Shown here in pieces: positions 1 to 13,650 of a DNA stretch of 64,000 bases. The notes under the pieces were generated by a model. It searched no databases, had not been told where the DNA came from, and saw only the letters and a list, made by a program, of their open reading frames with translations. The stretch is from Chionis minor. Its lineage: Eukaryota > Chordata > Aves > Charadriiformes > Chionididae. Numbering within the stretch: position 1 is the first letter of the stretch; the number at the start of each line of letters is the position of its first letter. Where the stretch lies: positions 761,003-825,002 of the forward strand of contig VZSF01010491.1 of assembly GCA_013398295.1 (NCBI GenBank). The letters run 5' to 3'. The translations under genes were made by a program, and so were the position numbers.

Positions 1-3000
1 TTACCCTAGTCTGCCTAGAAGCAAGTGAGAAACTGGCCATCTGAAGAAGTGAACATGAGGGCTGTGATGCTTCTCTCACAACTGGTACTAGTCCTAGTTG
101 TTCCAATACATGACAAATTTTGACTAATAAAACCACCTCTCCACACCTAGCAGTAGCAACATCTTCTATCTTGACAGCAGGTAGTAAACACAGATGCAAA
201 ATGATGAAGCTGCTGTTCAGATTTCCTGTGGATAAACTGGTTCCGTATTTGCAAAAGAAACACTTGAGAAACTAAGCTCCTCCCCAGTTTTGTGGCATGC
301 GGCATATTCAGGAAGGACAGAATTCAAGACGTTCAACATAGTAACAACTGTTCTCTACCACGGAGTGCATTAGCTGACAATATTAGATCATCACACGTAT
401 TAGCTACAGAAGAAAGATAAGGTACTTGGCCTGTGCTGTACTGGGAAGGGAGGCTCCCTTGAAAGCAATAAAGTGCATGAGTTCAAAGGTCATAATTTTG
501 AGTAAGTCCACAATGAATGACGAATATAACATCCCCAGCACAGAAACTGCCAGCCTCTACTTTCTAAACTGCTCTTAAACACTATGGACTTCCAGGAATC
601 AAAACCTCTTACTCTGCATAGACCAGTCACCCACAGGAGTAAACAGAAAGGGAGGAAAGGAATACAGCTTATTAGACCTGTAGTCCATTCAGAGGTGGTG
701 CTACTTAAGGGAACATACAAAGCCACACTTCCCCGTATTCTCTTCCACTTCTGAACTGGTGGCTTCGAGGCTGACATGAATTTACTTGATTGACAGGGTG
801 TTACTTCTGCAGCTGGGTAACCTTCTTAGCCCCATTCCCAATGCAACTACACACAAGCAAGTACTGTCAACTGAGGAAGGGACAGGAATGAGTACTCACA
901 GGTTAGAGGCAGCAGCCACTCAAGCCAACGCTGTCTCTGAATTTTTAAATTTATCAAGCAACACCATTAGCCAGTATGTCATGTACATATTGACATTACC
1001 ATCTTTGGAGAAACAAAAGCAGTCCAGGCAGGTGCAAAACTGGCTTTGGTTTAAGCAGATGAAGCTATACATTAGTGAAGAGCAACTGAACTGACACCTT
1101 GCTTCCCTGAAATCAAATGTAATCTTTGTTTTGTTGAGCTAGTTCACTAAACCAGGCTGATGCCAACTTGAAGAGATGGACTACTACTACCTGCTATCTC
1201 TTGCACACTGTGATTGCAGTAAAAAGTTTAAAATCTGGGAAGTATGAAAAGTTTCGACTGGCTGAAAAGAGTCTGAGAGACAGCTTGTGAAATCGTTTGT
1301 GACTTGGCCAGCATCCTACATGTTTACTGATTCACAGCTTGTTTAACTTCTTGTATATTCCTAGGCATTCCCAAAAGCCTGATACACCTCATCTACTATA
1401 CAGGCATTTAATTGCACTACAAATGAGTTTAACCGATCAATTAGAAGCAGAGAAGTGCTAAGATATTTACGCAAACCTTCATAAAACCAAGTTTATATTT
1501 AAACTCATCAAGTTTAACATATCTGACAAATCTCTGCTACAGCATGCCAAGACCAACAATTACCCTGTCAAGCAGTCAAAGCTTTCCATTTCACTAATGA
1601 AGGCAAAAACAAGAAAATCAAAGACAGCAGAATGTATGTATTTTTTTAAATTGGTTCAGAATTAAACCCTCCATTACAGCCTCAAAATAAATAAAATATT
1701 ATAATAGCATACTGCAACTTTAATGTCAGAGTACAAAATACGCCCACTGCCATATTTTTGAGAATAAATCAATGAAGCCCAGGCAGAACTCACACATATT
1801 CAGGTTATTTCAAAAACTTAATGGTCTGGAAAAACATGGAAGAGGGAAAAAAATACCCTTGTAGCATAAGAGCAATAACTTTTATTTCAGCTGCTTATAC
1901 TTGTAAATAAACTGCAATAAATGCCTATGGGACTGTTTACTGCTTTGTATTCACAGATGGAACAGGTATCGTTGCTTCATTACACTCCATTCTGTATATG
2001 GGGTAAAGAGCATTTAGGTTATCATGAGGTGTTCCCCTTTGAACTTGACCATAACTCTCGAGTAGATTAACCACCAACCGTATTGGTGCCAACAGAAAGA
2101 ACACTTAAGGATCAAAAAATGGTCTATTGATATTACAGTCCCACTTATCTGACACACCACAGTGAGATCTTCAAGTGATAGCCCAGAGAAGTCCGGAGCA
2201 CAAGCTTCCAACTTACAGTATTTGGGGGGAAGTGACTAGGTACTAAAATCATGTTTAAAAGTGAGTAAATACTTTTAATAAGTTTATTGCCTCACAGTTC
2301 ACTGAGTGTGTTCCTTTCTGTCTACATTAATTAGTAAGGGGTTGTACCTTTGTTTTCTTTCTTGTTCTTGATTTTTCTTCTAAGAAGTAACCATTTAAAA
2401 CAAAAATCCAAACCAACAAAATCTACTTTGTTATTGTTTGCTTAAGAATGGAAGCAACAGCACCCTACCAAACTGATGAGATTTTCTATTTCCACTTCTA
2501 ATACCACCACAGTATAACCTACCAGCCTACTCCTGTTTTAACATTTGTTAAAGACAATAATGATTCATTCAGAATCCGGATACACTCCAAGCTGTTCACC
2601 CTCTATCAGCTCTCCTTTTCCTCACAAATTTATCAGTGTCTCGTCCAATTTATTACATTTATATTGCCAATTTTGACTATTATTGGCATTAAAAAGTTGT
2701 TTCATAAGTATTGATTTTCCCTGACACAAACATGAGGGAAAAAAATCATCCTACATGCCTATATTAGATGTGCCGTAAGAAAGCCATGGCTTTTCATACA
2801 TTATTTTCCAGCTTTTCAGATCCTTACTTGTCTCTGGTTTGAAATGGACAGTTGTCTCCAGTCTGTATTTCTTAATGGCTCATTAAGCCTCTTTCTGACC
2901 ATTACACCTATGGAGCAAGAGCCATCGGTCTACCAAACCAAACCCTTCTGCAGCTGCTCCCTCCTCTCCCCATCCCTCAGCATCCCGAGACTGCTGGGAA

Positions 3001-3563
3001 GCTGGGCACCTCTAGGAACTCAGACACCCAGCACTCCAGCAGGGACCCACCCCACATGGTTCTTCTTAGCATCCACAGAGAAGCAACTTAAGGTGTCCTA
3101 CTTAAGGAAATTTTTTTCTACTTCACCAATACTTTTAAGTCAAGTGACCACTAATTTTAACAGTCTTTCTCCATGCAGATACAGTTTTATTCTGTTTCAC
3201 ATCTGCACAAACACAAGCATAAACAAATACTGTTTCCAGTATTATAAAAGTGGCTTTAAATCTGCCTTTTGAGTTACTTAGATTTCATCTTTGGCATTAC
3301 ATGACACCAACTTCTGAAAAACCTTTGTGATGTAATAGTCAGTATTTTAACTTACTGCAGCACACAGTAATTCATTATTGCCTAGCAGTCTTTGCAAAAA
3401 ATTTTTCTTGTGAACTTCAAATAGCAACAAAACAGAAGAGGAGAATGAAAAATGCAGCAGTGCAAAAAAACCTCTCTCACATAAACGTCCTTGCAATAAA
3501 AAATAATGGGAAGTTAAGCAAAAATAAAGTGCAGAAGAGCTGTTGCACTCATGGATTACTCAC
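1..3563 (-). other. MAST4: Partial MAST4 intron after the glycine-loop exon
   Basis: AT-rich intronic sequence running off the left edge. I looked for the next kinase exon (beta-2 and beta-3 strands with the catalytic Lys) and saw none. Scattered short open frames, the largest about 142 codons at 2844-3272 on the plus strand, resemble no family I know. Confidence 0.75.
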
Positions 3564-3649
3564 CCATAAGCTCCATTACTAATAAGTTTAATTGTTTCAA
3601 AATCACTTTCCCGAGGTTTCCTCTGCAGCTTCAGTGAGGTATTAGAGCT
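3564..3649 (-). CDS. MAST4: MAST4 exon, start of the AGC kinase domain (window exon 10 of 10)
   Basis: The exon reads SSNTSLKLQRKPRESDFETI followed by KLISNGAY and GG of a split Gly codon. DFETIKLISNGAYG is the first beta strand and the nucleotide-binding glycine loop of the MAST kinase domain; in this family the loop has Asn-Gly-Ala-Tyr-Gly in place of the classical GxGxxG opening. The acceptor lies after ctttgaag at 3651-3650 and the donor is TATGG|GTGAGT after 3564. Length is 86 nt, in phase 0 and out phase 2. The next exon, which should carry the catalytic Lys region, lies left of the window. No candidate is visible in positions 1-3563. Confidence 0.95.
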
Positions 3650-6000
3650 CTTCAAAGTGAAAGAGGAGAAAGAACAAAGTTAATACAGCACTTTTTTCAA
3701 ATACAGGGAAAAATGAAAAACAAACAGAAGACAACTATCACCAGGCTGTCACACCCTGATGAAGCAGCTAAAAGTGCTGGCCAGTTGGCCACGCAGCACA
3801 AAGAGGGGCCGCCAAAGGCACTCCTGAAGCAGAGCTGCTTTTTCATCAAAAAGGTACCCGTTACATCTCAGCATCTCATGTGTCCGCTTATCTACATGCG
3901 TAGGTTACAGCAGATGGGCACGAAGGTTTCTGATAAAGGAGTTACTGGCAGCTCGTATCCGGATTACAGACTTCTGTGAATCTCACACCAGACACTCGTT
4001 TGCCATTGCCTTCCCATTTTAGTAAATCTGATTGTGGTAGTACAGCTTGGTAGTAACAAACTGTACATGAGCTCTCATTCATTCAAATAAACGTCTGCAC
4101 ATTTCGAACTAATGTTAGGAGGACTGTGATATAACTTAGGATAAACTATGAAGAGAGACACAAAATGAGACAGAAAAATATGGAAGATGCATAATTCTAT
4201 CAGTAATTCTATCATTACAGAGATCACTTGCTCCTACTTGTATGTCAGAACATTTTCAAAATGGAGTTGTCCCAAGTACTGCCCAACCTTTTTTCTAGCT
4301 TTAATTTTTAATTAATCTTGAAGATGTAAGTGTGAATTAGAATTGGGGTGCAGGAGTGATGATGAGGACACTGGACACCAAATTCAGTATTCCAAACCCA
4401 CAAGATCCTTTTCAAGATGTTTTCCACATCTCCAAGAAGTTCTATGATCCCTATCCAGGCAGTCTGGTAATAGTTAAGGTTGAAAGTAGACCTAGTTGGA
4501 ACATTTTCAATTAAATGCTTGCTAAAGAAAATCCAGTGCAAGAAGATTAATGAATATGTTAATATAATGAACTACACAGGAACAGAGACAGATGATTTAT
4601 TAAACTGTTTAGCCCACTTGCCTGCCAGTACAGGATTTTTCCTAATTGTGTGCTTAGGATGATTTTGAATGGTCCTATACTTTACTTTTAAGTTATGCTT
4701 CCTGTCACTTCCCATGTGTGTTTATTCCACAGCTACACTTTGAGAAACGTTTCCAAATATTCACCCTATATTTTTCTTTACTTATTTCATTTCATCACTT
4801 ACATTCCTTTATTACACTGCATTATCCTTCCTGTATTTCTTCAACATTCGCACAACACAAATAACTTTACAATTGCAACTTAGCTATTGCTAAGCGAGTT
4901 TGCACCTTAGATGCTCCTAAGCACTTCTGTTAGTCTTCTAGTTATTCTTTCTGTCTTTTCTCCAATTTGTCAGCATCCTTCCACTAAATACTGCTCAGGT
5001 CTAACACAGTATTTTAAATGCAGATGAACTAAAGAATAAGAAACACACTTTATGTCACAACTCTGGAAGCCTTTATAGATGTCATTTTGCCAGAAAGTCA
5101 GAAATTATCTCAAGATACATGACACATACCAGAGAACGATGTCTTTTCTGTAGCGTATCAAAACTAGTTTACCAGATATCCCATAAAGTACCACAGAATT
5201 ACCGACACATTCCCCAAAATTGTGCTCGCTTTTTCTATCCACTTGCACTGAAAATCAACACTATATTGCTAGAACTCCACCTACTCTGTTGACTGAAATC
5301 AAAGGTATAAGAACCAACTTGTAAAAATAAGAATTTAAATTGAGAGTATTTGAGCCCTCAGTATTCAGCCCAACCAACTTCTCCAACTTGTATTTCTTTT
5401 GCCAACTTGAACAGGCACCCGACAAAATACTAGCCATTATTGTAGACACATATTTTCAAACACAGATTCAGAAGAACAATGCACAATCTTCCAGACTGCA
5501 AACAAACTTTCTGAATCCAGGCTATTTCTAACTTGCTCCTTTCTTCCTCATCTCTTCACTGGATCTATTCAGAGTCTCTCAATTTGATCGCGAGCTGCCT
5601 CTGTAAATGGACTATTTTAAAACCTGTTTAAAGTATTGTATTGTTTATGAAACAGTTTGAAAGTCCTTCTAAAAGAAAAATAAACACATTAAACAAAAAT
5701 AAAGGAAGCAGTGGTAGATTTTGTGGTAAAACAGTTGCCACATGGGGAACACTAACTTTGTGGAAGCTACAGATACTGCAACATCTAGGAAGACAGCTAG
5801 AAAGTTCTGTTGTAATATTTTTGCAAGCTTTCTGGCTACTGAGAACCATGGTGTTAGTCTGAGGATTAACCACTGTTCTATTCAATCTGTTTACACATAC
5901 CAGGAGAAAATATAACAACAGGGCAGGGCCAGAGGGAACACAATACCTTTTTTTTCCTTGCTGAGGTTCAGCAAAACCAGCAGCATAACAGGAAACTTAC
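3650..6000 (-). other. MAST4: MAST4 intron, 2,351 bp
   Basis: GT-AG intron between the linker exon and the kinase-start exon, phase 0. Content is AT-rich unique-looking sequence. No repeat family or second gene is recognised. Confidence 0.85.
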
Positions 6001-6068
6001 ATTTATTGATTCATCCACTTCCAGAGCTTCTGCTGTCCCGCTGTCACAGTTAGCTAGCTGAGCTATTT
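6001..6068 (-). CDS. MAST4: MAST4 exon, acidic linker between DUF1908 and kinase domain (window exon 9 of 10)
   Basis: After AA, which completes Glu, 22 codons read IAQLANCDSGTAEALEVDES followed by IN. The placement and the DSGTAE...DES pattern identify the acidic linker just before the kinase domain. The acceptor is tgtttccag at 6070-6069 and the donor is AAT|GTAAGT after 6001. Length is 68 nt, in phase 1 and out phase 0. The exon is more diverged than its neighbours: where MAST proteins usually carry a TPETD-like run, this copy reads ALEVD and so lacks the Thr-Pro site. The splice sites and phase make a non-functional exon unlikely. Usage should be checked in transcripts. Confidence 0.9.
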
Positions 6069-9000
6069 CTGGAAACAAAGATTAGAAACTTCATTGTAAA
6101 CTATAGCAAATACAAAACTAAATGATGCACAAAAAACCCAAGTAGTCACACTTTTCTGTAATACTTAATAAACATGCTGCCCTATGTGTAGTATTTCCCA
6201 AATAACTTTTAGGGCATCTCCAAGCATAAATTAAAATAAAAATCCTTCCAGAAAATGAAGACCTTCTATTCAATGTCTAGGTAACCTTCCACTGAAGAAT
6301 TCAAACAGCCATGAAGCAATGAAGAACGATGTTATCACTGCTGAGACATGGAAATTCCGAGATCCATGTAAAATGTGAGCATTAAGGGAAAGACAGCACT
6401 AATGTCCTAAAAATCCTGAGGATATCAGTCCCTGCGGGGTTAATAGTAGGCCCCCGCCTTGCTGGGCTCCTTCACAGTTAGAGTAAAAAGCTTCTAATTT
6501 AGATACAGATGGACTCCAAGTGCTTTGCATCTTCTACAGAGAAATGCTCATATACCTAACAGAACAAGCTAAAAGTCATACGAACGAAGTAACTTTCTTA
6601 GAAGGTTATCATTTATGGAGTCACTAATACAGATGACTTCTCTGGGAAACTAAGATTCTGAGAATCTACAACTTGACCTGGTTGTCCCTGCCAGGGTCAA
6701 TGTATCCTGCAGAGCTCCTAAGCCTATCCTGTTCTTTAGTGGCCCAGTAACTAAGAATTCATCTGGGTAATAAAAGCTAAACAGGACAGATGGTAGCTAA
6801 AAGACCCTGGGAAGCTTAGTATTACTTTAATCATATACATAGTTAATTATATACTCCACATAGCCAAAGATGCACATTTTATCATAATTATCTGCTGGGG
6901 ATCAGAGGTAAGACCACTTGAAATTTGTGAGGTATACTTTTATCTCTGGACTGTTAACTGAATTTAGGAAAACAAAAAAAAAATTGAATAGTCACAATAT
7001 GTAAGCTGGATTTTTCTATATAATAGTAAGCGACTATTACAGCTGAAATTCTGCATGACACTCAGTGTAATCATTAAGAGCAAATTAACCACACAGATAA
7101 TTTTCTGCTGGAACAGCTAAAGACTTAAGGAGTAACTCACATTTGTAATCACTATCCAAAACATTTGTAAAGTTATTATCATATCCAAAACATTTGTAAA
7201 GTGTAAGAATCAGAACTAACTTCAAAAAACAAACATCTTTAAAGCATTAGAGAAACTAAAAACATTCAAAACATCCTGAAGTCAATAAACAGTGAAAAGT
7301 ATCTCCACTGAGAACAAACAAATCTTAAAAAACCCAACAACAACAAAATAACAGAGCTTAAGCTAAAATGATATAGGTTAAACTCAAAACTGCAGTGGAT
7401 TTCCCTGGAAAAAGTCACAGTTTTGTCAATGCGGGGTTTTTATAATATAAGTGTTGATAAAACCTTTAATGTATGGGCAAGAACCAAGCAAGCCAGAATA
7501 ATATACTTTGACAGCCTTATCAACTGAAATTATTTTCACAAATAGCAAATTAAAATGAGCCATTTTTTAACAGAACTTTTGCAAAATAACCATTATCTGA
7601 GAAATACATATTATTTGCAAGCAGTAGGTAGTAATGGATTAGAACCAAAAGTCAGCTTTTGAAACAGGGAGCTATGGAACCATTTTGCAATGCCTGAAGA
7701 GATTTTTAAAACTCATCTAAATACCATTAAACATCTGCCCTTTTTCTTTCATTGATTTAAACCATTTCTGAAGACTCATGATTCAAAAAGGTAAAGATGG
7801 TAATTTAAAAACCACGGGGAAAAATTTCTCCCTGGGGAACTCTTCAGAAATGCAGCCACCAGTCTCTGCTAAGTGATGAATCTGTTGTGGTATTGCTTTC
7901 AGTATAGTATAAATTTATCTAGCATTATCTCCAAGTAATGCATGCATCATTTCACTCAAAGAAAGGACACTACAGCTATGGCAGCAGACAAAGGAGATAA
8001 GTAGAGAAAGGTCTAAAGAAGTAGTCTGCTTTTCTCTGCAGAGGAAGTAAAATCCTTTGTATAAACATTTACGAACATTACAGACTTAATTTAACAGCTT
8101 AGTTGAAAATATAATTGTGTGTTTCAGAGTAAGTGGTGTTACTGAGGTGGGTTGTGTTTGTTTTGAAAGATTTGATTCTTCTGCTATTTAAATATTTTAA
8201 AGCATTTTCTGGTTTTGCATACAAGGACCTAAAAGCTCTCTCAGGAGGACGATCTTCACTTTTTTTTTTTTTAAATAGCCATGAATACAGTGTTTCCAAA
8301 TAATTGTCTTTGTAAACAATTAATTCCAGGGCATACACTCATAGTGCCATTCTTTCATTTTTGCTTAAGAAACACCCTTCTATATAAAGGCACCAATTTA
8401 AAACCAAACCCAGAACATTTAGGAAATCATTGCAGTTACATATACTGCATATAAGTATCACTTTTTGTAGGGAGGCAGGAAAGCATTATTACAAATCAGA
8501 TGGCATGAATTATTTGATCACAAATATACATACACATTGACCTTTAGCTACAAAATAATTCAATTGCCCAAGTCTCCAAGTGAACCAAAGATCAGTACTC
8601 CATACATGATACACCCCTCAGTATTTACTGACAAAACACATAGGCCCTTTTTTCCCCTTCAGAAAAAATCCCACATTTCAATTATGTTGGAATGCTTCAA
8701 AGCTTATGTTACATTCATTAACGTTCAATTTATGAAACATAATTACAAGATGTATCCCAGATGAAGTACACTCACATGAAATAAACATTCCATCTGAGAA
8801 AACAGTATCCTTTATTTGTATATAGCACTTGTCTCTAGACCTCTCTCACAATAAACTGTTTAAAAAAAATCAAAGATATTATTAAACCTAGGTAGCGTCA
8901 GATTCTTGACTCATGAACACTTTTATCCAAGTGGCTAGAAAGAGTCAATCAGTAAGATAAGGTTCACGTGGCAGAACCAGGATCAATAATATTAAACCCT

Positions 9001-10362
9001 CAACCCAAACTCCAAATGAAACCTTGCATACCTGATTAGTGAAGAATTTATGAATTATCAGTCTAGGGCAGACCAACAGCTCTCCAAATCCAGTAGACAC
9101 CTCTTATCTTGCGAAGAACTAAGCTACTACTTGACCTTTTCCAGTACCATATGGAATACAATATTTATGTACATTTTCCAAATTTTGCTGGCATCATTGC
9201 TGCACTTTGAATCCAAACAAAAAGTGTCAAATCTACTTTAATCTCTCAGATAAAAATAATATTAAATTCGGATAAGGAAGTTCTTCTGTGAAGATAGGAA
9301 GCAGACTAGTAATAGGCTTGGCTTTCTTTAAATCTGACAACATAGCATCAATATAATCTGTAATAATATCTAATTTAATTGAATTAGATCTAACCAAGCA
9401 CCTGACAACATCTGTCAGTGCTGAACCTCACAAGCTGCTAAGCTGAACGAAAAAGAATTTTCTTTTAAAACACAATATACTACTGCTTTGATTTAAGGAA
9501 ATGCAATCTTGCATCATAAGAACTGGTTAAAAACAAAAGTCTATCATATATTTTGGCTATTATATTGTGTTATTATGTCCTCTCCTAGAGATCCCCTTTG
9601 TACAAGGTCATAAGACAGAAGACAAGCTAAAAGGCTAGACTCATTTTCCATGATGGCATTTCTGCTAATTTCTTCCAAATTGCAGGACTAGCACGGAACA
9701 CAATTAATCCATTTCCATTTGTAACCAGTGCTAGAACTTGGTCTCATGAGGGAAGTGAAGATGGTCTCATTAGGAGACAGAAGTAATTTTAGTTTTCTCA
9801 ACACTGTCCTTAAAAGAAAAAATCAAGCAAACAAAAATTATGCAATGACAACAGCTCAGTTGGAACCCAAGTTCTCCCTACAAAAGTCCTCCACGCAGGC
9901 ACATAAACTACTAAGGAAAAAAAATAATCTTTGCAGTTTTAATAGGAATGGAAGATATTCTTCTCCAGGACACTAAGGTGGGGGAGTGAGGGGACACTCA
10001 AGGGCAAGTAACAGCTCAGCCCAGTTTCATTTATACCTATGGTTTCATTTCATAAGAGTCACCACCACATTATACCGGTACATTTCAGCTCGAGCTGAAA
10101 TAAGAAAGTTGCATTGCCAGGCTGAAAGAAGATGATGGCCGTTGACACGGTGTATTTCTGAATGACGTTCACAACAGTAAAGTCTCAGATGGCCTTTTTA
10201 ACGCCTTTGTGTTTGAGAGAGAACTGTGAGGGTTAACAAATGCCTATTTCGCTACCGTTTTTACTTTGACCCTTTTCAGGTACACACCGTTTATCAGAAT
10301 GATTAAACACATTGAGAAGGAAGAATCTAGAAGCCTACAGCTGGACCAGGAGATGCACTTAC
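6069..10362 (-). other. MAST4: MAST4 intron, 4,294 bp
   Basis: GT-AG intron, phase 1. It contains a 21-bp direct repeat at 7153-7173 and 7182-7202 and a T13 run at 8260-8272. No other recognisable feature. Confidence 0.85.
7153..7202. repeat. 29-bp tandem duplication, about 1.7 copies
   Basis: The 21-bp sequence starting tatccaaaacatttgtaaag is repeated exactly at 7153-7173 and 7182-7202, offset by 29 bp. Confidence 0.85.
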
Positions 10363-10495
10363 CTTCCAGAGGATCTTTATTTAAGCCCAGCTGGCTAATA
10401 ATATATCGAGGGATGTCTGTTTTAATGCCTTGCCCCTCTTTAGCATGGCCTTCAGCTGCTTCCAAAAGATAGTAAAATTCTTCAGGATCAAATTC
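10363..10495 (-). CDS. MAST4: MAST4 exon, end of DUF1908 domain (window exon 8 of 10)
   Basis: The exon reads [20 protein letters not shown], then [20 protein letters not shown], then DPLE, plus a first base G of the next codon (133 nt). The motif [20 protein letters not shown] with [10 protein letters not shown] closes the helical domain in MAST kinases, and the GLNKDPLE ending again points to MAST4 among the paralogues. The acceptor is ttcttctag at 10497-10496 and the donor is TGGAAG|GTAAGT after 10363. The split codon G|AA gives Glu with the next exon, keeping the family's DPLEE order. Confidence 0.97.
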
Positions 10496-12147
10496 CTAGA
10501 AGAAGAACAATCACCATCATTCTCTCTGTACACAGTCTTAAAGCTTAACACAAAAACTTCCTTTGCTTTTTCTATTGCAAATATTTGGCATTTCCCTTTT
10601 TAAAAACAATACCTCCTTATTCTATTACTAGTAGTCTATTACTCTTCTACAACTCTTACACAATATAACATGCCGTATGCAATTAAATTTCAGACCACTA
10701 TTTCAGAGCACTGCTTTGTAAGAATAGCAAGTTCTTTTCCCTCAAAGCTTCCCATAATATTCAGAGTGAAATGACCTAAAACCAACAGCAATAAGATTTC
10801 ACATACAGAAATCTCCCTGCAACTGCTTGCATATAAAAATCCACTGCTGAAATAAAGAAACTATGTAAATATATTGCTCTCCACTTTTACTTCTAAATTA
10901 AATTTTGAAGTATTTTTAATCAATATATATGCACCATGTTTTATGGAAAATACAATTAAATAAATCACTGATTCTAGAATGAAGCCAAAATCATATGTTG
11001 CTGAAAACAACATTTGAACTTCATTGATCCAATTGTTCCAACTCTAGAAATGAAACATCGTCCTTTGGGAACCAAATATATTACTATCATTTACACCATG
11101 CCTAAAAGGCAAGCCTCAAAGAGGAACAAAAAAATAGAAACTCAAAACTCTGCCTATCCCCAAGTCCCTTGGAAATACATTTATTTTACTACCTTCATAG
11201 GTGATAAAAATAAGAAAGCACTGAAAGGAACAAGGAAGTTTATTAAAATGTTTGATTTTTTTTGAAATAGATTTTCTCTATCTATCAGTATGAATTCATA
11301 CCAAAACACCTCTCACATAGCCATTACATTCTTCAAGATGTTCATGCCAACCAAAGATGCAACAGGTTGCATCAGGTGCAACACTTAATAGAATGAGAGC
11401 TAGTTCCAGTCATGACACATTGACGTAACAAAACAGACTTTTTGCTGGAGTAAGTCAGTTCTGTCAAAAACATCTGCGGAAGCCAGGCAGACTGCTGAGC
11501 TAGTTAGCTTCCCTGCTGGTCATTTTGTGGTCTGCCATAAATCCATGGGGCTTTAGTCTGCGTGATGGGTCACAAGGCTCCTGTCCCAGTTCCTCAGACT
11601 ACCCAGGAGTTGGGAACTCAACGTCCTAACCTGGAAAATAGCTTGAGGAATAAGGTATCATGTTTCATTTTGGAAGCATCCAAACTGCTGAGGTTACCTG
11701 GAGGAGTTGCAGTGTGTCAAATAAACACCTTTGGAATTTTTAGTCTTGTGGAAACAATCTTAGTTTTCCATTTGTCATGAAACAACTTTCATCATCTCCT
11801 GCCTACTCCAAAGGGTATGAACCGCCCATGAACTGCCCAAACTCCCTCATTTACATCAAAGTCTCAGGATGCTGAACTGCCTAAAAATCTGGATAGAGTA
11901 ATTAAGTATTACATGCTTGTTTAGCCTTACTCTCTTCATCCAACATGCTGTCCCCAGCTGTATCTCTTATATGTTACTCCTTGGCACTGAAGAACACACC
12001 AACATGATATTGTGTGCCAAGAGTTCCTATCTACCTTCATCATGAAAACATCACCACCTTCTTACCTGCTGCTATGGCAGATGTACAACTTCTCATCCAC
12101 TTGCAAGTTAAGTCAAGGTAATTTCAAAACAGATACTTTTAATCATA

Positions 12148-12220
12148 TGAATGTATGTGTGTGTGTGTATATCTGTTTATCCAAATATACACATATGCGT
12201 ATATGTACATATACGCATGT
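12148..12220. repeat. TG/TA alternating tract with perfect palindrome
   Basis: A gtatgtgtgtgtgtgtatat microsatellite is followed by an acacatatgcgtatatgtac... stretch. Positions 12195-12218 form a 24-bp perfect palindrome in which purines and pyrimidines alternate without a break. Confidence 0.85.
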
Positions 12221-13272
12221 AAATCATTAGAAGAAACAAATTTATTTTCCAATCTTCAAACTGTGTTTCATTTTCCATGTACAAATGGAGAAAAATCTTT
12301 CAATATTTGGCAGTAGCTCTTGGCAATATGAAACTGAAAAAGCTTTATTCATATGATTAAGAAGTGAGTATAAACACAAATTCACATACCATGAACACCT
12401 CAGACAAGATCACCATTAGAAACTGACAGCACTACTGCACGGAATCTGAAATGTCCGTGACATCCAAGTGCTGGATTTATTTCCTATAATGCTACGAACC
12501 TTCTTACAGTGGCTGAAGTCTTCCATACATAGTATGTATTTCAGACAGGTCTTCTAAAACATCAGCAAGTATTATTCAAAAGTTTTCAAAGGGATGTTAT
12601 GGAAGATCAACAGTATAGTCTCTGTATGATTACATGATTCCAAGTGCCATTTATGAGTAGGTTTAACACCTTCTTGCATGAGAAATGTACTGTTTTGTGA
12701 CAGTATGCCTAAATTTGTTCAAGCTACCTGCCTCTGTAGAAACATGATGTGCAGAATTGTTACATTCCAGTTTAAATCTCCTAAAGATCCCATGTGAAGT
12801 AAGCACATTCTAAGGAAGCTGTGCTGGCTTTCTCTAATTGCTGCTCTGAAACTCTCAACCAAGAGACACAGTCATCTCCTCGCCTGGCAACACTGTCCTT
12901 CCACTTGCATTAGCAGGCCCAGCGAAAGGAGGGATACAAGATGCACAACAGCTCTCTGCTCGAAGAGTGGTAAGGCTTGTGGTAAGCAAGTAGCCCAGGA
13001 TAACAACCCAGGGACAGAAACCGGGAACTAAGCGAACGGAGATTTGAACAAGCCAGCTATAAAACTGATCATTTAGGGAGAATGAACTAATGGGCAAATA
13101 GGTCACCAGGAGAGTACCTGAATTTAAAAGCTAAATGACAATGATGATGTTGGGGGCAGGGATAGGTGGGAGAGAGCCAGCAAGCAGGGAAGGGAAGGAT
13201 AAAGCATCGTGAAGAAGTCTCCGTCTGTCAGCCCACAGGATGCATTTAAGCACATTCATTGATGTGTGATGA

Positions 13273-13650
13273 CAGAAAATGGTTTAGGTTGGAAGGGAAC
13301 TTAAAGATCACCTAGTTCCAACCCACCCTGCCATGGGCAAGGACGCATCCCCCTAGACCTGGTTACTCAAGGCCCCGTCCACCTGGCCTTGAACACTTCC
13401 AGGGATGGGGCATCCACAGCTTCCCTGGGCAACCTGTTCCAGTGCCTCACCACCCTCACAGTGAAAAATTTTTTCCTGAGATCTAATCTAATCTAATTCT
13501 ACCCTCTTCCAGTTTAAAACCTTTACCCCTTGTCCTACCACTATGTGCCCTTGTAAAAAGTCCCTCTCGAGCTTTCTTGCAGGCACCCTTCAGATACTGG
13601 AAAGCGGCTATAAGGTCTCCCCAGCATGTTCTCTTCTCATATGAGACACT
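13273..13650 (-). mobile_element. CR1 LINE 3' fragment, minus strand
   Basis: On the plus strand this reads as the reverse complement of a CR1 tail: atggtttaggttggaaggga, then ctgccatgggcaaggac, then acctgttccagtgcctcacc and aaaaagtccctctc. The minus strand encodes CR1-like LIAAFQYLKGACKKAREGLF followed by a GRTRGKGFKLEEGR run. The copy is 5'-truncated and diverged, and homology fades near 13640-13650. It is in the same orientation as MAST4 and inside an intron. It pairs in sequence with the copy at 52618-53045. Confidence 0.93.

Noticed and set aside
2844..3272. 142-codon plus-strand open frame rich in Ser and Pro
   Set aside because: Composition follows local base content; no family resemblance and it lies in a MAST4 intron on the opposite strand.
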